From: JBNFVY01 sp049943335
GTDB taxonomy: Bacteria > Pseudomonadota > Alphaproteobacteria > Rhodobacterales > Rhodobacteraceae
Direction of reading: 5' to 3'
NCBI RefSeq assembly: GCF_049943335.1
Contig: NZ_JBNFVY010000003.1
Span: 1-64,000 of the forward strand
Length of the DNA stretch: 64,000 bases
Below are positions 25,332-33,535 of the stretch, piece after piece. Within the stretch, counting starts at the first letter, position 1, and each line of letters opens with the position of its first letter. A model generated the notes under the pieces. That model saw nothing but the letters and a program-made list of their open reading frames with translations. It was not told the DNA's origin and did no database searches. Both the position numbers and the translations under genes were made by a program.

Positions 25332-26222
25332 ATGCCTTCGAATTACCCCGTCGACATGTCCGTCAAACCCGAAGTCAAAGCCTTCTTCGATGACGCGACC
25401 AACACCATCAGCTACGTGGTCAAGGACCCGTCCAGCAACAAATGTGCCATCGTCGACAGCGTGATGGACATCGATTACGCCGCGGGTCGGATCACCTATG
25501 ACAGCGCCGATGAGATCATCGCGTATGTCGAGGATCAGGGGCTAGAGGTCGAATGGCTGATCGAAACCCATGTCCACGCCGACCACCTGTCCGGCGCGCC
25601 CTATATCCAGGGCAAGCTGGGCGGCAAGATCGGCATCGGCGAAAATATCACGATCGTGCAGGACACGTTCGGCAAGGTGTTCAACGAAGGCACCGAATTT
25701 CAGCGCGACGGATCGCAGTTCGACCGCCTGTTTCGCGATGGCGACACGTACCAGATTGGCGCGATGACCTGCTTTGCCATGCACACGCCGGGCCACACGC
25801 CCGCCTGCATGACGCATACCATCGGTGACGCCACCTTTGTCGGCGACACGCTGTTCATGCCCGATGGCGGTTCGGCCCGCGCAGACTTTCCGGGCGGCGA
25901 TGCGGCGACTCTTTTCGACAGTATCCAGAAAGTTCTGGCGCTGCCCGACGACATGCGTCTGTTCATGTGTCACGACTATGGTCCCAACGGGCGCGACATC
26001 GCATGGGAAACCACCGTCGGTGACGAGATCGAGCACAATATCCACGTCGGCAAGGGCGCGACCAAGGAAGACTTCGTCAAATTCCGCACCGAACGCGACG
26101 CGCAGTTGGACATGCCCAAGCTGATCATTCCGTCGCTGCAGGTGAACATGCGCGCGGGCGAACTGCCCCCGGCGGACAAGGATGGCAGGACCTTCCTCAA
26201 GGTGCCGGTCAACACGCTCTGA
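25332..26222 (+). CDS. Persulfide dioxygenase-like metallo-beta-lactamase (ETHE1/Blh type)
   Basis: Non-haem iron enzyme that oxidises glutathione persulfide to sulfite. 296 residues. The metal motif is H80-V-H82-A-D84-H85 in ETHVHADHLSGA. The second His is in MHTPGHTPACMTH near 155, the Asp is in FVGDTLFMPDGGSARADFPGG near 175-195, and the last His is in CHDYGPNGR near 215. GDTLF followed by GSARADFPGGD identifies the ETHE1/Blh subfamily rather than a general hydrolase. AGGAGA is 9 bp upstream of the ATG. Unlike Blh it has no fused DUF442 domain; that domain is on the next gene instead. Confidence 0.9.
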   Translation: MPSNYPVDMSVKPEVKAFFDDATNTISYVVKDPSSNKCAIVDSVMDIDYAAGRITYDSADEIIAYVEDQGLEVEWLIETHVHADHLSGAPYIQGKLGGKIGIGENITIVQDTFGKVFNEGTEFQRDGSQFDRLFRDGDTYQIGAMTCFAMHTPGHTPACMTHTIGDATFVGDTLFMPDGGSARADFPGGDAATLFDSIQKVLALPDDMRLFMCHDYGPNGRDIAWETTVGDEIEHNIHVGKGATKEDFVKFRTERDAQLDMPKLIIPSLQVNMRAGELPPADKDGRTFLKVPVNTL

Positions 26223-26278
26223 TATGGCGCTGAACCCTTGACGGGCGCGCGCAAGCACAAACACCGAGATTGCGAACA

Positions 26279-27961
26279 ATGAACCTCAAGAAACTGACAG
26301 ACGGGCTGAGTGTCGGGGCGCAGCTGCAGCTGGGCGACATGGCGGTGCTGGCCGACAACGGCTTTCGCTCGGTGGTGTGCAACCGCCCCGATGGCGAAGC
26401 GTCCGATCAACCGGGCCACGCGGAAATGGCGGCCGCGGCCAGCAAGGCCGGGCTGCAATTTCGCTACATTCCCGTCACCCCCGGCATCGTGACCGAAGAG
26501 ACGGCAGAAGACTTTCGCAAGGCCCTGATCGACTTGCCCGGCCCGGTGGCGGGCTATTGCCGGAGCGGCACGCGCACCACAACGCTGTGGTCTCTGGCGA
26601 TGGCCAAATCGATGCCCGTGGTCGATATCCTTCAGACCACCCGCGCGGCAGGGTATGACATGTCGGGCGTGGCCCGGCGCATTGCCAATGGCGGCAAGAC
26701 GCCCACCGATGTGGCCGACGCCGAATACGATGTGGTGATCGTGGGCGCGGGCGCGGGCGGTATCGCCGCGGCCAGTTCGATCAAGGCACGCAGAAGCAGC
26801 GTCGACATCGCGATTATCGATCCGGCCGACGTGCACTATTATCAGCCCGGCTGGACGATGGTGGGCGGCGGCGTGTTTGACGCCAAGACCACCGCGCGCA
26901 CGATGGCCAGCCTGATCCCCGCCGGGGTGCATTGGCTGAAATCGGCCGTTGCCGCCTTTGAGCCGGCCAACAACGTGGTCATCCTGGATGGCTGCCGCGT
27001 GGTGAAGTACAAACGTCTGATCGTGGCGCCCGGGCTCAAGCTGGATTGGGATGCGATCCCGGGGCTGACCGAAACACTTGGCGCGAATGGCGTGACGTCG
27101 AATTATCGTTACGATCTGGCGCCTTACACGTGGAAACTGGTGCAGGGCCTGACGTCGGGCCGGGCGATCTTTACCCAGCCACCCATGCCGATCAAATGTG
27201 CCGGTGCGCCGCAAAAGGCGATGTATCTTTCGTCTGATCACTGGCTGCGCAGCGGCGTGTTGGACAATATCGACGTGCAGTTCAACAATGCCGGCGGGGT
27301 ATTGTTCGGCGTTCCAGATTACGTGCCGGCCCTGGAAAGCTACATCCGCAAATACCGCGTGACGACGAATTATTTCCACACCCTCGTGGCCATCGATGGG
27401 CCAGGCAAAACGGCGACGTTCAAGGTTTCGAACCCCGATGCCCCGCCGCGCGAGGTGACCACAAGTTTCGACATGATCCATGTCGTTCCGCCCCAGACCG
27501 CGCCGGATTTCATTCGCGTCTCGCCCTTGGCGGACCAGGCCGGATGGGTCGATGTCGATCAGTACACCCTGCGCCACAGGGAATTCGACAATATCTGGTC
27601 GCTCGGCGATGTGATGAATGCGCCAAACGCCAAGACCGCGGCGGCGGCCCGGATGCAGGCGCCGGTGGTGGCCGCCAACGTGGTGGCGGATATCGACGGC
27701 AAGGGTCCCGCGTTGCGCTATAACGGCTATGGGTCGTGCCCTCTGACAGTGGAACGCGGCAAGATCGTGCTGGCCGAGTTTGGCTATGACGGTGCGCTGA
27801 TGCCCAGTTTTCCCAAGTGGGTGATCGATGGCACCAAGCCCAGCCGTGCGGCCTGGCTGCTCAAGGAACAGATCCTGCCGCCGGTTTACTGGAAGGCCAT
27901 GCTCAAGGGGCGCGAATGGATGGCCAGGCCGGAAAATGTCACCGCCGAGGCCGCTGAATAA
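26279..27961 (+). CDS. DUF442 sulfurtransferase fused to sulfide:quinone oxidoreductase-like flavoprotein
   Basis: 560 residues from ATG 26279; a TTG 9 bp earlier is less likely. Residues 1-110 are DUF442 (TIGR01244, protein-tyrosine-phosphatase-like fold) with active loop C94-RSGTR. The linker is about 115-148. Residues 149-555 form an SQR-type FAD enzyme with dinucleotide motif DVVIVGAGAGGIAAAS (151-166). The redox Cys C307 lies in PIKCAGAPQKAMYLSSD, a second conserved Cys in NGYGSCPLTVERGKIVLAEFGYDG near 475, and a membrane-association tail follows. It would oxidise sulfide to persulfide with quinone as acceptor, then hand sulfur to the dioxygenase upstream. Confidence 0.9.
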   Translation: MNLKKLTDGLSVGAQLQLGDMAVLADNGFRSVVCNRPDGEASDQPGHAEMAAAASKAGLQFRYIPVTPGIVTEETAEDFRKALIDLPGPVAGYCRSGTRTTTLWSLAMAKSMPVVDILQTTRAAGYDMSGVARRIANGGKTPTDVADAEYDVVIVGAGAGGIAAASSIKARRSSVDIAIIDPADVHYYQPGWTMVGGGVFDAKTTARTMASLIPAGVHWLKSAVAAFEPANNVVILDGCRVVKYKRLIVAPGLKLDWDAIPGLTETLGANGVTSNYRYDLAPYTWKLVQGLTSGRAIFTQPPMPIKCAGAPQKAMYLSSDHWLRSGVLDNIDVQFNNAGGVLFGVPDYVPALESYIRKYRVTTNYFHTLVAIDGPGKTATFKVSNPDAPPREVTTSFDMIHVVPPQTAPDFIRVSPLADQAGWVDVDQYTLRHREFDNIWSLGDVMNAPNAKTAAAARMQAPVVAANVVADIDGKGPALRYNGYGSCPLTVERGKIVLAEFGYDGALMPSFPKWVIDGTKPSRAAWLLKEQILPPVYWKAMLKGREWMARPENVTAEAAE

Positions 27962-28009
27962 CGCAAGCTGACAGGTCAACAGAGCCGAAAAGGCCAACCA
28001 AGGAAACGC

Positions 28010-29833
28010 ATGATGGACAAGATACCGCAGAATGTGCGCCGCTACCTGCCGATTCTGGATTGGGGCAGCAAATACGACCACGACACATTTGTCAGTGACC
28101 TTGTCGCGGCGGTGATCGTGACCATCATGCTGATCCCCCAATCGCTGGCCTATGCGCTGCTGGCGGGGCTGCCGGCGGAAATGGGGCTGTATGCTTCGAT
28201 CCTGCCGCTGATCGCCTATGCGATTTTCGGCACCTCGCGCGCGCTGGCCGTGGGGCCGGTGGCCGTCGTGTCGCTGATGACGGCGGCTGCGATCGGCGAC
28301 TTGAACCTGACCGAACCGGCACAGATCGCGTTGGCCGCGGGGACGCTGGCCTTTATTTCGGGCGTGTTTTTGTTGGTGATGGGGGTGTTCAAGCTGGGGT
28401 TCCTGGCCAATTTCCTCAGCCATCCCGTGATTGCCGGGTTCATCACCGCGTCTGGCATCCTTATCGCGACATCGCAGTTGAAACACATCTTGGGGATTGA
28501 GGCCGGGGGGCATTCGCTGATTCACATCGTCGAGTCGCTGCTGGCCCACCTGGGCGACACCAATGTCATCACGCTGGTGATCGGAGTGGCTGCCACCGCG
28601 TTCTTGTTCTGGGTCCGCAAGGGCCTGAAACCGCTGCTGCTGGCCCAGGGGTTGAAGCCGCGCATGGCCGACATTCTGGCCAAGGCCGGCCCGGTGGCCG
28701 CAGTGGCCGTCACCGCGCTTGTGAGCTGGGTCTTTGCGCTGGATACGCGCGGCGTTGCGATCGTGGGCGAAGTGCCCATGGGCCTGCCACCACTGACCGC
28801 GCCCAGCCTGTCGCTGGACCTTTGGGGGCAGCTTTTTGGCGCGGCAGTGCTGATTTCGATCATTGGTTTCGTGGAATCGGTTTCCGTCGCGCAGACGCTG
28901 GCCGCCAAGAAGCGCCAGCGCATCGACCCGGATCAGGAACTGATCGGTCTGGGCGCGTCCAACGTGGGCGCGGCGCTGACCGGCGGCTATCCCGTGACAG
29001 GGGGCTTTGCACGATCTGTGGTGAACTTTGACGCGGGCGCTGAAACACCCGCCGCCGGGGCCTTTACCGCCGTCGGCATCCTGCTGGCCGCGATGTTTCT
29101 GACGCCGCTGCTCTATTTCCTGCCCAAGGCCACGCTGGCCGCCACGATCATCGTGGCCGTCCTAAGCCTTGTGGATTTTTCGATTCTGAAAAAGACATGG
29201 AACTACAGCCGCGCCGATTTCGCCGCCGTGGCCGCCACGATCCTGCTGACGCTGATCTTTGGCGTGGAAGTAGGGGTGTCAGTGGGCGTGGGCATTTCGA
29301 TCTTTCTGCATCTGTACAAGACCTCGCGTCCCCACGTGGCCGAAGTGGGGCTGGTGCCGGGAACCGAGCATTTCCGCAATATCAAACGCCACCGTGTGCT
29401 GACCCACCCGCAGATGGTGACGTTCCGCGTGGACGAAAGCTTGTATTTCGCCAATGCGCGTTTTCTTGAAGATTACGTCTACGAGCGCGTGACCGAAGAT
29501 TGCGGCATCAAGCACGTGGTGCTGATGTGCGCGGCGGTGAATGAGATCGATACATCGGCACTGGAAAGCCTTGAAGAGATCAACGCGCGTCTCAAGGGGA
29601 TGGGTATCAAGCTGCACCTGTCCGAGGTGAAAGGCCCCGTCATGGACCGGTTACGCAAATCGCATCTGATCGACCATCTGACGGGGCAGGTGTTTCTGTC
29701 GCAATATGCCGCCATGCGTGCCCTGGGCGATGTCAGCGGCGAGGCGGGCTCGCTCGACGCCCATCCGCATGATGCCGAGCCGCATGACGCCGATCCGCAG
29801 GACGCCGATCCACACAACAAGGCGGCTGAATAG
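28010..29833 (+). CDS. SulP-family anion permease with STAS domain
   Basis: 607 residues. About 11-12 membrane segments in residues 25-440, including the SulP signature region SLAYALLAGLPAEMGLYASILPLIAYAIFGTSRALAVGPVAVVS near 45-90. The C-terminal STAS domain is at about 460-575 (VLMCAAVNEIDTSALESLEEINARLKGMG). The last 25 residues are a low-complexity His/Asp tail from four 15-bp repeats. At the end of the sulfide operon it may export sulfate or sulfite; substrate not determinable from sequence. Confidence 0.9.
   Translation: MMDKIPQNVRRYLPILDWGSKYDHDTFVSDLVAAVIVTIMLIPQSLAYALLAGLPAEMGLYASILPLIAYAIFGTSRALAVGPVAVVSLMTAAAIGDLNLTEPAQIALAAGTLAFISGVFLLVMGVFKLGFLANFLSHPVIAGFITASGILIATSQLKHILGIEAGGHSLIHIVESLLAHLGDTNVITLVIGVAATAFLFWVRKGLKPLLLAQGLKPRMADILAKAGPVAAVAVTALVSWVFALDTRGVAIVGEVPMGLPPLTAPSLSLDLWGQLFGAAVLISIIGFVESVSVAQTLAAKKRQRIDPDQELIGLGASNVGAALTGGYPVTGGFARSVVNFDAGAETPAAGAFTAVGILLAAMFLTPLLYFLPKATLAATIIVAVLSLVDFSILKKTWNYSRADFAAVAATILLTLIFGVEVGVSVGVGISIFLHLYKTSRPHVAEVGLVPGTEHFRNIKRHRVLTHPQMVTFRVDESLYFANARFLEDYVYERVTEDCGIKHVVLMCAAVNEIDTSALESLEEINARLKGMGIKLHLSEVKGPVMDRLRKSHLIDHLTGQVFLSQYAAMRALGDVSGEAGSLDAHPHDAEPHDADPQDADPHNKAAE
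29756..29815 (+). repeat. Four 15-bp repeats encoding the SulP His/Asp tail
   Basis: In-frame units encode DAHPH-DAEPH-DADPQ-DADPH just before the stop. The result is a histidine-rich acidic tail that could bind metal; the expansion is compatible with replication slippage. Confidence 0.85.
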
Positions 29834-30427
29834 CCATTCGGCCACCCGCAACGCGCCATCAGGATCGGGCCGGTGAACCGCGCGGCCCTGGCCTGCAAAA
29901 GCGCGCGGAAGGCCCCAGGAAAGCACACTGTTGGCACCGTCACAACGTGTGCGGGGCCTGGCCGAACAATGGCAACGGACCACAGGCACAGGACCGGACG
30001 CAGGCATAGGCGCGCGGGTCGGGTGTTGCCGTGCCTTCGGCGCGGTTCGATGGCCTGGCGCACCGATGTACAGGATTAACACCACCGCATTTGATATCGC
30101 GCACCGGGGCAGGATCGCCCGTCATATCCATGGCTTGGCGCGCTTGCCGCGCGGCGATTTTGACGGCCCGTGCGCGCGCAATTCGATATGGGCTTTTGGT
30201 CTTGCCAAGTTCCGGACGCTGGCCTAATCGTTTTGCTGCATGACCGTTGCGCGCCGCGAAATTGGTCAGGGGTAGGCTGGGGAGTGCGTGCCGTGCCGAC
30301 GTCACAGACCAAACTGGTGAGCGGTGACGCCGATGTGGCACCGATGGCCCAGGGCGATTTGCCGGGCGTCGTCGGGTCCACCCTCAGACACGCCACCCTC
30401 AGACACGCCACCCTCAGACACGATTGT
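29834..30427. other. Intergenic region between the SulP gene and the SDR gene
   Basis: About 590 bp with no recognisable gene on either strand and uneven composition. It contains a triple 15-bp repeat at 30378-30422. May be decayed coding DNA. Confidence 0.45.
30378..30422. repeat. Three perfect tandem copies of a 15-bp repeat
   Basis: CCACCCTCAGACACG repeated three times without mismatch at 30378, 30393 and 30408. The perfect identity suggests recent expansion and a possible length-variable locus. Confidence 0.9.
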
Positions 30428-30619
30428 ATGGCGGTGGAATTTGATCGGCGCGCTTGTGCGGTGTTTGCCGCACCGATCGGGAACGCGGTCAATGGCTGGG
30501 CGGACTATCGCGCCCAAGCGCATCAAGAGCGGGTCCGTTCGGGCCTGAATGACACGGAACGCCAGACCCTGCGGGACCTTCGGTCGCGCTTTCACCAGGT
30601 CGGCGAAGGGAGAAACTGA
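30428..30619 (+). CDS. Possible small protein upstream of the SDR gene
   Basis: 63 codons from ATG 30428 (MAVEFDRRACAVFAAPIGNA), stop 1 bp before the SDR start. The C-terminal part (SGLNDTERQTLRDLRSRFHQ) looks like an amphipathic helix, loosely reminiscent of MarR-type C-termini, but no family is recognised. It could be a remnant; the only support is tight spacing to the next gene and reasonable codon use. Confidence 0.25.
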   Translation: MAVEFDRRACAVFAAPIGNAVNGWADYRAQAHQERVRSGLNDTERQTLRDLRSRFHQVGEGRN

Positions 30620-30620
30620 C

Positions 30621-31388
30621 ATGAAACTGAACAATGATATGGCTGCCGTCGTGACCGGCGGCGCATCCGGGCTGGGCGCCGCGGTGGTCGAGGCACTGGC
30701 CGAGGCCGGTGTCGAGGTAACGATTTTTGACATGAACGCCGAGGCCGGCACCGCCAAGGCGAAAGCGGTCGGCGGGCATTTTCAGCAGATAGACGTCTCT
30801 GATCCGGCAGCCGTCGCCGAAGGCTTTGCCGCCGTCGAAGCGCGGGGCAAAGCGCTGCGCGTGGTGCAGAACTGCGCCGGGATCGGCCCGGCGGCCAAGA
30901 CCGTATCGCGCGGCGAACCGCATGATCCGGCCCTGTTCGCCAAGGTGATCGGGGTCAACCTGATCGGCAGTTTCAACTGTTCCAGCTATGGCGCGGCGCT
31001 GATGGCCAAGGCCGACCCGGTGAACGACGACGGCGCGCGCGGCGTGATCATTTCGACCGCGTCTGTGGCAGCCTACGAAGGGCAGATCGGGCAGGTGGCC
31101 TATGCAGCGTCCAAGGGCGGTGTGGTCGGCATGACCCTGCCCATGGCGCGTGACCTGTCGCAGTTGGGGATCCGGGTTTGCACCATCGCGCCGGGTCTTT
31201 TCCTGACGCCGCTTCTGCAAGGTCTTCCGCAGGACGTTCAGGACAGCCTGGGCCAGCAGGTTCCGTTCCCCTCGCGTCTTGGCCAGCCGGCCGAATATGC
31301 CGCGCTTTCCAAGCATATTGCCGAAAACGACATGCTGAATGGTGAAGTGATCCGTCTTGACGGGGCCATCCGCATGGCCCCCCGGTAA
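30621..31388 (+). CDS. Short-chain dehydrogenase, type II 3-hydroxyacyl-CoA dehydrogenase-like
   Basis: 255-residue NAD(P)-dependent SDR. Cofactor motif TGGASGLG at about residues 12-19, and an acidic residue after strand 2 (VTIFDMNAEAG) that favours NAD. Catalytic Ser in ISTASVAAYEGQIGQ and the YAASKGG motif (Tyr-x3-Lys) near 165. QNCAGIGPAAKTV and the ending YAALSKHIAENDMLNGEVIRLDGAIRMAPR resemble HSD17B10-like 3-hydroxyacyl-CoA dehydrogenases. The ATG at 30621 (MKLNNDMAAVVTGG) follows GGGAGA. Exact substrate inferred from resemblance only. Confidence 0.85.
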   Translation: MKLNNDMAAVVTGGASGLGAAVVEALAEAGVEVTIFDMNAEAGTAKAKAVGGHFQQIDVSDPAAVAEGFAAVEARGKALRVVQNCAGIGPAAKTVSRGEPHDPALFAKVIGVNLIGSFNCSSYGAALMAKADPVNDDGARGVIISTASVAAYEGQIGQVAYAASKGGVVGMTLPMARDLSQLGIRVCTIAPGLFLTPLLQGLPQDVQDSLGQQVPFPSRLGQPAEYAALSKHIAENDMLNGEVIRLDGAIRMAPR

Positions 31389-31478
31389 ATCCACCGGGCC
31401 CGGCCCATCGCATTGTCGCGGCCGGGCTAATTTTGGGGCGGGGCAATGCCTCGGCTGGTGGGGCGAACACCTAACGCC

Positions 31479-31512
31479 AAGGGCCACGCAATCGTTGCGT
31501 GGCCCTTTTTTT
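31479..31512. terminator. Strong terminator after the SDR gene
   Basis: Perfect 13-bp stem AAGGGCCACGCAA / TTGCGTGGCCCTT with TCG loop and seven Ts in total. It lies between convergent SDR and TRAP genes and would stop transcripts from the SDR side. Confidence 0.92.
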
Positions 31513-31551
31513 GGGTTGGCGCGCGCCTTGCAGGATCAGTAGATGGCAGGA

Positions 31552-32874
31552 TCAGTAGATGGCCCAGACCGCGACCAGCGTGATCGACGGGAACAGTGCC
31601 AGGATCGTGATCCGGATGATGTCGGTGATCACAAAGGGCAGGGTGCCACGGAATGTGTCAGCGATCGGGATGTCTTTGGCCATTGAATTGATGACAAACA
31701 GGTTCATGCCCACTGGCGGTGTGATCAGCCCCACCTCGACCACCATCAGCACCAGGATGCCGAACCACAGGCCGAAATCGGCCGGGCTCATCCCGAAGTC
31801 GAGCGCGGACATGATCGGGTAAAAGATCGGCACCGTCAGCAGCACCATCGACAGGCTGTCCATTACGCAGCCAAAAACAAGGTACAGCAGCAGCACCGCC
31901 GTCAGCACCAGCCACGGGCTGAACCCCTGCGCCCCGACCCATTCGGCGCTGTGTTGGGGCACCTGTGTCAACGCAAGGAACGAATTGAAAAAGGCCGCGC
32001 CCAGCACGATCAGGAAAATCATGCCGGTCGAACTGGCCGTGGCCAGGATTGCATCGCCCGTTGTCTTCAGGGTCAGCCCACCGGTGGCGACCGCCAGAAG
32101 GCCGGTGCAGGCCGCGCCCACAGCCGCCGCTTCGGTCGGTGTGAAGATGCCGCCATAGATCCCCCCCACGACCAGCAGGAAAATGCCCAGCACAGGGATC
32201 ACGGGCCCAAGCGCGCGCAGCCGTTCGCGATAGGGCATGCGTTCGCGCGCGCCGCTGCTTTCGGGGTAGAGGCGCACATAGATCGAAATGCAGATCATGT
32301 ATCCAATCGCCGCAAGGATGCCGGGGATAAAGGCGGCGACAAAGAGCTTGGCGATGTTCTGTTCGGTCAGGATCGCATAGAGCACAAGGATCACCGACGG
32401 CGGGATCAGAATGCCCAAGGTGCCGCCTGCCGCAAGTGCGCCAGTGGCCAGCCGGCCCGAATAGCCATAGCGGCGCAGCTCGGGCAGGGCGACCTGGCCC
32501 ATGGTGGCCGCGGTGGCCAGCGACGAGCCGCAGATCGCGCCGAACCCCGCGCACGCACCCACGGCAGACATTGCCACGCCGCCCTTGCGGTGGCCCAGCC
32601 AGTTTTCCGCCGCCTTGAACAGCGCCGCCGACATGCCACCCAGCGTGGCGAACTGACCCATCAGCAAAAACAGCGGGATGATCGAAAACGAATAGTTCGA
32701 AAAGGTTCCGTAAACCAGGTGCTTGAGCTGGCTCATCATCATGACGGTGGTGCCGTTCACCAGGTAGGTGCCCAGGAACCCGACGCCCAGCATGGCAAGG
32801 CCAATCGGGATGCGCAAAAAGATCAGGACCAGCAGTAGGGGAAACGACCAAAGCCCGATTTCAAAATTGCTCAT
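31552..32874 (-). CDS. dctM: TRAP transporter large permease (DctM)
   Basis: 440 residues with about 12 hydrophobic segments; the catalytic membrane subunit of a tripartite ATP-independent periplasmic transporter driven by the Na+ or H+ gradient. Family landmarks are LLVLILLRIPIGLAMLGVGFLG-type start, the AGFGAICGSSLATAATMGQVALPELRRYGYSGRLATGALAAGGTLGILIPPS region near 108-155, and LITPPVGMNLFVINSMAKDIP near 390. Its ATG overlaps the DctQ stop by 4 bp. Substrate unknown; the downstream dehydrogenase is on the other strand. Confidence 0.94.
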   Translation of the reverse strand: MSNFEIGLWSFPLLLVLIFLRIPIGLAMLGVGFLGTYLVNGTTVMMMSQLKHLVYGTFSNYSFSIIPLFLLMGQFATLGGMSAALFKAAENWLGHRKGGVAMSAVGACAGFGAICGSSLATAATMGQVALPELRRYGYSGRLATGALAAGGTLGILIPPSVILVLYAILTEQNIAKLFVAAFIPGILAAIGYMICISIYVRLYPESSGARERMPYRERLRALGPVIPVLGIFLLVVGGIYGGIFTPTEAAAVGAACTGLLAVATGGLTLKTTGDAILATASSTGMIFLIVLGAAFFNSFLALTQVPQHSAEWVGAQGFSPWLVLTAVLLLYLVFGCVMDSLSMVLLTVPIFYPIMSALDFGMSPADFGLWFGILVLMVVEVGLITPPVGMNLFVINSMAKDIPIADTFRGTLPFVITDIIRITILALFPSITLVAVWAIY

Positions 32875-33380
32875 TGCGTGCTTTCCCCGGCCACTTCGCG
32901 CGCCGTGCGCAGCAATGAAAACGCCGCAACGATGACAAAGACCACCGCGCCCAACATGGCCGCTGCATAGGCGTACCAGACGGGCAATTGCAGGATAAAG
33001 GTCGTTTCAGAATAGTTTTTCTTGTCGATCATGCCGAACCACAGCCGGTACGCGATCAGCCCGGCCGCGATCAGCATCAGCAGATCGGCAATCACGTTGA
33101 TCACGCGGTTGGCAGGTTTTCCGAGCGCCGTTTCAAATAGATCGACCCGCGCGTGGGCCCGGTTCAGGTGGCACCAGGGCAGGGCAGAAAACACCGCAAA
33201 GCCGACCCCCATTTCAACCAGTTCGAAATCGCCCGGGATCGGCTTCAGGCCAAATCCGGTCAGCGCCCGGCCGATGATCGACACGCAGGTCATCACCACC
33301 ACGCCGATCAGAACTGTTCCACCCAGAAGTGCGGTCCACTTGGCCAGCCATGTGACTGCCCCGCAAAGTTGTCGATACAC
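32871..33380 (-). CDS. dctQ: TRAP transporter small permease (DctQ)
   Basis: 169 residues with four membrane segments (LLGGTVLIGVVVMTCVSIIGRAL; VGFAVFSALPWCHLNRAHARVD; VIADLLMLIAAGLIAYRLWFGM; a C-terminal helix). The GTG at 33380 is chosen because GATGAGGATGAG immediately precedes it. An ATG start at 33503 would add 41 residues without family resemblance and run through the hairpin. Translation is coupled to dctM (ATGA). Confidence 0.87.
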   Translation of the reverse strand: MYRQLCGAVTWLAKWTALLGGTVLIGVVVMTCVSIIGRALTGFGLKPIPGDFELVEMGVGFAVFSALPWCHLNRAHARVDLFETALGKPANRVINVIADLLMLIAAGLIAYRLWFGMIDKKNYSETTFILQLPVWYAYAAAMLGAVVFVIVAAFSLLRTAREVAGESTQ

Positions 33381-33459
33381 GCTCTCATCCTCATCCCATG
33401 ACCCGATTGGCGCGCAATCCGATCTGAAATCGTTTGACCGGCCATAACCCCCGAAGGCG

Positions 33460-33476
33460 GGCCCGCGCTGCGGGCC
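33460..33476 (-). other. Hairpin between dctP and dctQ
   Basis: GGCCCGC-GCT-GCGGGCC: perfect 7-bp GC stem with 3-nt loop, no T-run. It lies in the 155-bp gap between dctP and dctQ. Such structures commonly protect the binding-protein mRNA from 3' decay and reduce read-through to the permease genes. Confidence 0.6.
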
Positions 33477-33535
33477 ACAGGCGTCAGCCATCGGGCCCGC
33501 CAACCTGGTACGTGATCAACGTGAACTGCGCGTGA

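Noticed and set aside
25976..28549. 857-codon minus-strand open frame over the sulfide operon
   Set aside because: Antisense to three convincing genes with intact motifs; its own sequence is Arg/His-rich without domains.
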